Shown here piece after piece: positions 5,233 through 5,821 of a DNA stretch of 5,821 bases. Position 1 is the first letter of the stretch. Every line of letters starts with the position of its first letter. Under the pieces are notes generated by a model. The model did no database searches. It was not told the DNA's origin and was given only the letters and a program-made list of their open reading frames with translations. The translations under genes and the position numbers were made by a program. Source of the DNA: Candidatus Faecivivens stercoravium (GTDB lineage Bacteria > Bacillota > Clostridia > Oscillospirales > Ruminococcaceae); assembly GCA_018712425.1 (NCBI GenBank), contig DVHA01000083.1:1-5821 (forward strand), written 5' to 3'.

Positions 5233-5282
5233 CATCCGGCGGTTTACCGGTGTAAATCGCTGATATTCCCGGCGGATGCCGG
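5233..5282 (+). promoter_or_regulatory. Structured leader before the peptide-binding protein gene
   Basis: GGTTTAC (5241-5247) pairs with GTAAATC (5252-5258) around CGGT. An outer stem CATCCG/CGGATG (5233-5238 with 5273-5278) can enclose it. A competing hairpin CCGGC/GCCGG (5269-5273 with 5278-5282, loop GGAT) shares the bases at 5273 and 5278, so the two forms exclude each other. It matches no riboswitch I recognise. Confidence 0.35.
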
Positions 5283-5318
5283 CAAAAATCCTGCAAAACC
5301 AGTGAGGAGGATTATCCT

Positions 5319-5821
5319 ATGATCAGCAAAAAGAGATGGCTGACCTCTGTGGTCGCGGCGGCGATGGCGATGGGCACGCTTGCCTCCTGCGGCACCTATT
5401 CCGACGGCACGACCCTTTCGGACAGCAGCGAGACCGCTTCCACCAGCGCTTCGGAGACTTCCGGCGAATCATCGGAGGCAGCTTCGTCCGGCGGCGATAG
5501 CTTTACCTTTATCGCCACCCAGCCCAATACCCTCAACATGATCCAGTCCCAGTCCAACCTGGACAACTACTGCTTCTACCTGACCCAGGAGATGCTCTTC
5601 CGCCCCTACGACGGCGTTTATGAGGCCGAGGTCGTCGATACCTGGGAGGTGGACGAGACAGGCACCGTCTACACCTACCATCTGAAGGAGACCAACTGGT
5701 CGGACGGCACCCCGATCACTGCCGACGACTTTGCCTACTATCTGCTGGCCCAGCTGGACCCGAATATGGGCTCGGCCAACGCCTCGACCCTCATCACCAC
5801 CTACGGCTTTGTCAACGCCGA
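5319..5821 (+). CDS. Lipoprotein substrate-binding protein of a peptide ABC transporter (3' end outside window)
   Basis: The frame runs from ATG 5319 to the window edge, 167 codons. AGGAGG (5305-5310) sits 8 nt before the start. The N-terminus is a lipoprotein signal: KKR, a hydrophobic stretch, then the lipobox LASC with C24 as the lipidated residue. A flexible Ser/Thr/Glu-rich linker (about 26-60) tethers the binding domain. From about residue 62 the sequence matches family 5 solute-binding proteins (OppA/DppA type), with YTYHLKETNWSDGTPITADD as the hallmark segment. Such proteins sit outside the membrane and hand oligopeptides or similar ligands to a permease. Typical length is 500-600 residues, so most of the gene and any permease genes lie to the right. 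Ligand specificity cannot be read here. Confidence 0.9.
   Translation, partial: MISKKRWLTSVVAAAMAMGTLASCGTYSDGTTLSDSSETASTSASETSGESSEAASSGGDSFTFIATQPNTLNMIQSQSNLDNYCFYLTQEMLFRPYDGVYEAEVVDTWEVDETGTVYTYHLKETNWSDGTPITADDFAYYLLAQLDPNMGSANASTLITTYGFVNA

Noticed and set aside
1..5821. Defence system, toxin-antitoxin, retron or reverse-transcriptase element
   Set aside because: No nuclease, reverse transcriptase, toxin or integrase gene is present; the hairpin-rich elements have no partner protein in the window.

Overview
The window looks like chromosome of a high-GC, Gram-positive gut-type Clostridia bacterium, perhaps Oscillospirales. This is an inference from strong AGGAGG ribosome sites, sigma-A promoters with 17-bp spacers, a lipoprotein oligopeptide-binding protein and an ECF sigma/anti-sigma pair of Firmicutes style. 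I could not run a database search.

Layout. (1) 1-606 (+): the C-terminal part of an RsmF-type RNA cytosine-C5 methyltransferase, closed by a hairpin terminator. (2) 656-891: a 236-bp intergenic repeat with 10-bp inverted ends, bracketed by two identical terminator hairpins. (3) 924-2902 (-): a tightly overlapped three-gene operon, an ECF sigma factor, then a single-pass anti-sigma-like protein, then a small four-helix membrane protein. Genes two and three both start with TTG behind strong ribosome sites. A possible ECF-type promoter precedes the sigma gene. (4) 2903-3756: 854 bp without a convincing gene. It holds a second copy of the 236-bp repeat (3049-3283), some loose hairpins, and a different 251-bp element (3500-3750) with 19-bp inverted ends enclosing consecutive short hairpins. 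(5) 3757-4977 (-): a metal-dependent amidohydrolase of the imidazolonepropionase/prolidase-like group. (6) 5319 to the window end (+): the N-terminal third or so of a lipoprotein peptide-binding protein of an ABC importer, divergent from the amidohydrolase. Both divergent genes have recognisable sigma-A promoters.

How the genes may work together. The sigma factor and membrane anti-sigma form an envelope-signal module, with the small membrane protein as a co-transcribed partner of unknown role. The divergent amidohydrolase and peptide-binding protein may link import of peptides or related compounds to their hydrolysis; this rests on adjacency alone.

The least explained material is intergenic: two unrelated hairpin-rich elements with inverted ends. 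One is present twice, with partial structural conservation between copies. They could be MITE-like non-autonomous elements or structured RNAs. No complete new protein system is visible.
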